Positions 62,204 through 64,000 of a DNA stretch of 64,000 nt are shown piece after piece. The notes beneath the pieces are model-generated. The model was not told where the DNA came from, searched no databases, and saw only the letters and a list, made by a program, of their open reading frames with translations. The DNA lies in contig JAUYMU010000005.1 of assembly GCA_030698405.1 (NCBI GenBank), forward strand, positions 1 through 64,000. Reading direction: 5' to 3'. The position numbers were made by a program, and so were the translations under genes. The DNA comes from Bacteroidota bacterium (GTDB lineage Bacteria; Bacteroidota; Bacteroidia; Bacteroidales; Prolixibacteraceae). Position 1 is the stretch's first letter. Each line of letters begins with the position of its first letter.

Positions 62204-63574
62204 CTACTTCGCGTTTGGCTTCTTCCAACACCCTCCCGGCTCCGCAGCCACATCCATTCCTTCCGTTACTTCGTAGCTTACCTTTTCTTTGGCGCCTACC
62301 GTAACCTGCCCGTTCATCAGCATGGGCAACAGCCAGTCGCGGAGCGAAGCGAGTTGCTGGTTTTCGAGCTCAAGTAGATTTTGCCGTTCAAATATTGGCG
62401 TTATAACTTCCGTAAATTTCTTAACGACACTCTTCTCTGGAAAGCAGGTTTTTATGGTCTTTAAAATACCACTGGATATTTCTTTAAATGTTGATCCTAC
62501 TGCATGATTTTCAATTGTTGGAATCAAATTCTTGATTGTGTAGCAAATATATTCTGTGGGGAATCCTTTATTTGGTATAAATGATTTAAAGCCTTGATTG
62601 GTTGTTACTTTTTCGCGCGAAATTGCCAAATAACCTATGGGGGCGCGAGAACTGAATAACACTGTACCTTTTGGCATAATATTTAAAGAAGCAGCTTTTA
62701 TTCCTTTTTCACTGACATCCAATTCACCTTTTGTAATGAATTTATTTCCTGAATTTAAAGACAAATCTTTAGGCGTAATCCAGGCAGTACCAGTCTTCGA
62801 AAAGTATTCATCTATTTCTCGTGGAGGCGTGCTACCTCCAATGATCTCACCTAAACAAGATAAATTTCCAACTTTCCATCCCTCCGGAATCTCCCTTTTC
62901 AATTCCTCGTTCCAAACCATTTTGCCGCCACTGGACTTGTAGCCCCTGCCTTCGGTGGTTGAGTTTGTAGAGGCGTTCCCTGAGCTTGTCGAAGGGGGAA
63001 ACTCAAACTGCACAAACCAGTAATCGTAAAGCAATTTGGCCATTTGCTCCAACTCGCGGTTGATGCGGTTGTTGAGTTCGATTTTGGAATCGAGGGAGGA
63101 AAGTACGGAAGCGATTTTTTGTTGGGTGCTTACATCAGGAATTGGTAAAACTTGTAACTTCAAAGCACCTTCATTTACTCTCTTACGGCCAGAAGTGCCT
63201 TCCATACAGCTTATTGCTTTTTTTCTAAAAGCAGGGCTTTTGGCTAAGTAAAAAACATAATCCTGAATAGAGTTCCCATTACTTCTTAAAACTATGAATT
63301 CTGAAGAGCCAAATGCAACCTCTCCATCATCCAAAATATCAACTTGTGCAGTTTTCCCATTTTCAAGACAAGGTGTTATTTTTGCAACCAATGTATCTCC
63401 ATTTCGAAATTTTGGACCCGCACTGTATTCTGCCAACACGAATCCTCTAATTTTCTTTTCAAATGGAGTCAGCTTTTCCATTGCTATTTTCTTAGCAATG
63501 TTCCCTTTTGTAATTCTTTCAGGAGGATTAAATTGAATTGCTTTCCCAAGTTCTATATTTCTCCAACTACTCAT
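62204..63574 (-). CDS. hsdS: Type I restriction specificity subunit
   Basis: A 456-residue HsdS with two target-recognition domains (residues about 1-150 and 235-400), each followed by a conserved helix: TQQKIASVLSSLDSKIELNN and ENQQLASLRDWLLPMLMNG. The second domain opens IPEGWKVGNLSCLGEIIGG. A linker near residue 200 (PSTSSGNASTNSTTEG) is translated from a REP-like repeat. The C-terminus looks frameshifted: near 62245 the frame that continues family-like (VLEEAKREVEKMILGG) is replaced by GCWKKPNAK. hsdM and hsdR are expected beyond the right edge. Confidence 0.92.
   Translation of the reverse strand: MSSWRNIELGKAIQFNPPERITKGNIAKKIAMEKLTPFEKKIRGFVLAEYSAGPKFRNGDTLVAKITPCLENGKTAQVDILDDGEVAFGSSEFIVLRSNGNSIQDYVFYLAKSPAFRKKAISCMEGTSGRKRVNEGALKLQVLPIPDVSTQQKIASVLSSLDSKIELNNRINRELEQMAKLLYDYWFVQFEFPPSTSSGNASTNSTTEGRGYKSSGGKMVWNEELKREIPEGWKVGNLSCLGEIIGGSTPPREIDEYFSKTGTAWITPKDLSLNSGNKFITKGELDVSEKGIKAASLNIMPKGTVLFSSRAPIGYLAISREKVTTNQGFKSFIPNKGFPTEYICYTIKNLIPTIENHAVGSTFKEISSGILKTIKTCFPEKSVVKKFTEVITPIFERQNLLELENQQLASLRDWLLPMLMNGQVTVGAKEKVSYEVTEGMDVAAEPGGCWKKPNAK
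62948..62996. repeat. REP-like element inside hsdS
   Basis: CCTTCGGTGGTTGAG and TGAGCTTGTCGAAGG face each other with a short spacer. The right half is the inverse of the unit at 15957-15976. It is read in frame as a Ser/Thr-rich linker between the two recognition domains, so the coding frame tolerates it. Confidence 0.65.
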
Positions 63575-63701
63575 CCTTCGCCCCTCCCAACTTTTTGATC
63601 AGTTTATCGAAATCGGATTCATAGCTATTATAGAGTTTTCGCTTATTTGAGTTATCCGGAATTTCCGGATAGGTGCAATTCTCATTTATTTCGTTGTTCA
63701 T
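63567..63701 (-). pseudogene. 44-residue frame upstream of hsdS, probable rhuM-type remnant
   Basis: ATG at 63701 follows a GGAGG site. The translation starts MNNEINENCTYPEIPDNS and ends YESDFDKLIKKLGGAKDE, the last part matching the RhuM C-termini. In a shifted frame the early part reads PIRKFRITQ, matching RhuM as well. So it looks like a RhuM-type gene cut down to two ends. Its stop overlaps the hsdS start by 8 bases, so it may survive as a coupling leader. Confidence 0.55.
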
Positions 63702-63704
63702 AAT

Positions 63705-64000
63705 TTAATCCTCCGCCAGATTTTCAAATTCGTGCAGCCATTCGGTCAGTTTTTGCTGTAGCAATTGTTTGTCGGGCAAATAGAGGCTGTATTCCGAAGC
63801 ATAAATATTGGCTTCTTTTCAGAATATCTTCGGGTTTTACCACCCTGTGGCCTTCGTTGGCCAGCTTCATCACTTCTTCTTTGTTCCGGCTCAAAGCAAG
63901 GCGTTCGTAAAGTGATGAGTGGTATTGACGTTTCAAGTCTTTTAAGCTCCAATTGTTCGCGGCACATTCAATCTCATAAAAGCTACGCTCCTGTGGATTT
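63705..64000 (-). pseudogene. DUF1016 (YhcG-type PD-(D/E)XK nuclease) gene with internal deletion, 5' end outside
   Basis: The right edge cuts the gene. The visible part reads ERSFYEIECAANNWSLKDLK, YHSSLYERLALSRNKEEV and VKPEDILK, the DUF1016 N-terminal core. It then shifts frame near 63830 to ANIYASEYSLYLPDK and QKLTEWLHEFENLAED, the DUF1016 C-terminus, stopping at 63705. The central nuclease half is missing. DUF1016 genes often accompany type I loci. Confidence 0.75.

Overview
The window reads as a Bacteroidota chromosome, most like a Bacteroidales/Marinilabiliales-type organism. Reasons: promoters of the TAnnTTTG (-7) type, a type IX secretion sorting domain, a bacterial alpha-2-macroglobulin, an LptE/sigma-54 activator/SecG operon, many lipoproteins, and hairpin repeats typical of this phylum. 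No rRNA, tRNA or CRISPR array was seen.

1-16 kb is core: dusB, a lipoprotein, an exported superoxide dismutase, a small Lrp-type ligand domain, a 2023-residue macroglobulin, a T9SS cargo protein, a leftward molybdenum-cofactor operon (mobB-like, moeA, moaA, moaC, MOSC-mogA fusion), then nadD, gmk and yicC. At 17-21 kb a rightward N6-adenine methyltransferase / PD-(D/E)XK nuclease pair is inserted ahead of mnmA. 22-26 kb holds a LuxR/hemerythrin pair, a decayed HEPN/MNT toxin-antitoxin pair, an RhlE-like helicase and an AIM24 protein. 26-44 kb is again mostly core: kdsB, sigma-54 activator-lptE-TPR-secG, a GH29 enzyme, TrkA/TrkH, an MMPL/RND exporter, an esterase, a CNNM protein, ispE, two paralogous small exported proteins with ESWM-type repeats, and a split ThrE exporter.

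44.7-53.8 kb is a leftward defence island: SNF2-type helicase, HigB/HigA toxin-antitoxin, type III Mod and Res. A possible small RNA lies on the opposite strand between higA and mod.

54-64 kb contains a flavin reductase, an outer-membrane protein, two LVIVD-type proteins and rlmN. The last 87 bases of rlmN recur 1.6 kb downstream with mostly synonymous differences, as if an element had integrated at the 3' end of rlmN. Beyond the second copy lies a type I restriction locus with hsdS and accessory genes (rhuM copies, dinD, a DUF1016 nuclease, several tiny reading frames).

Most genes of that last locus have lost their middles while keeping both ends. Four junctions share one design: TTGGGAGG, 8 bases, ATG, with the start overlapping the previous stop. 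A palindrome inside the rhuM copies varies in a compensated way. These, the rlmN tail duplication and the HigBA-bearing type III island are the strongest leads.
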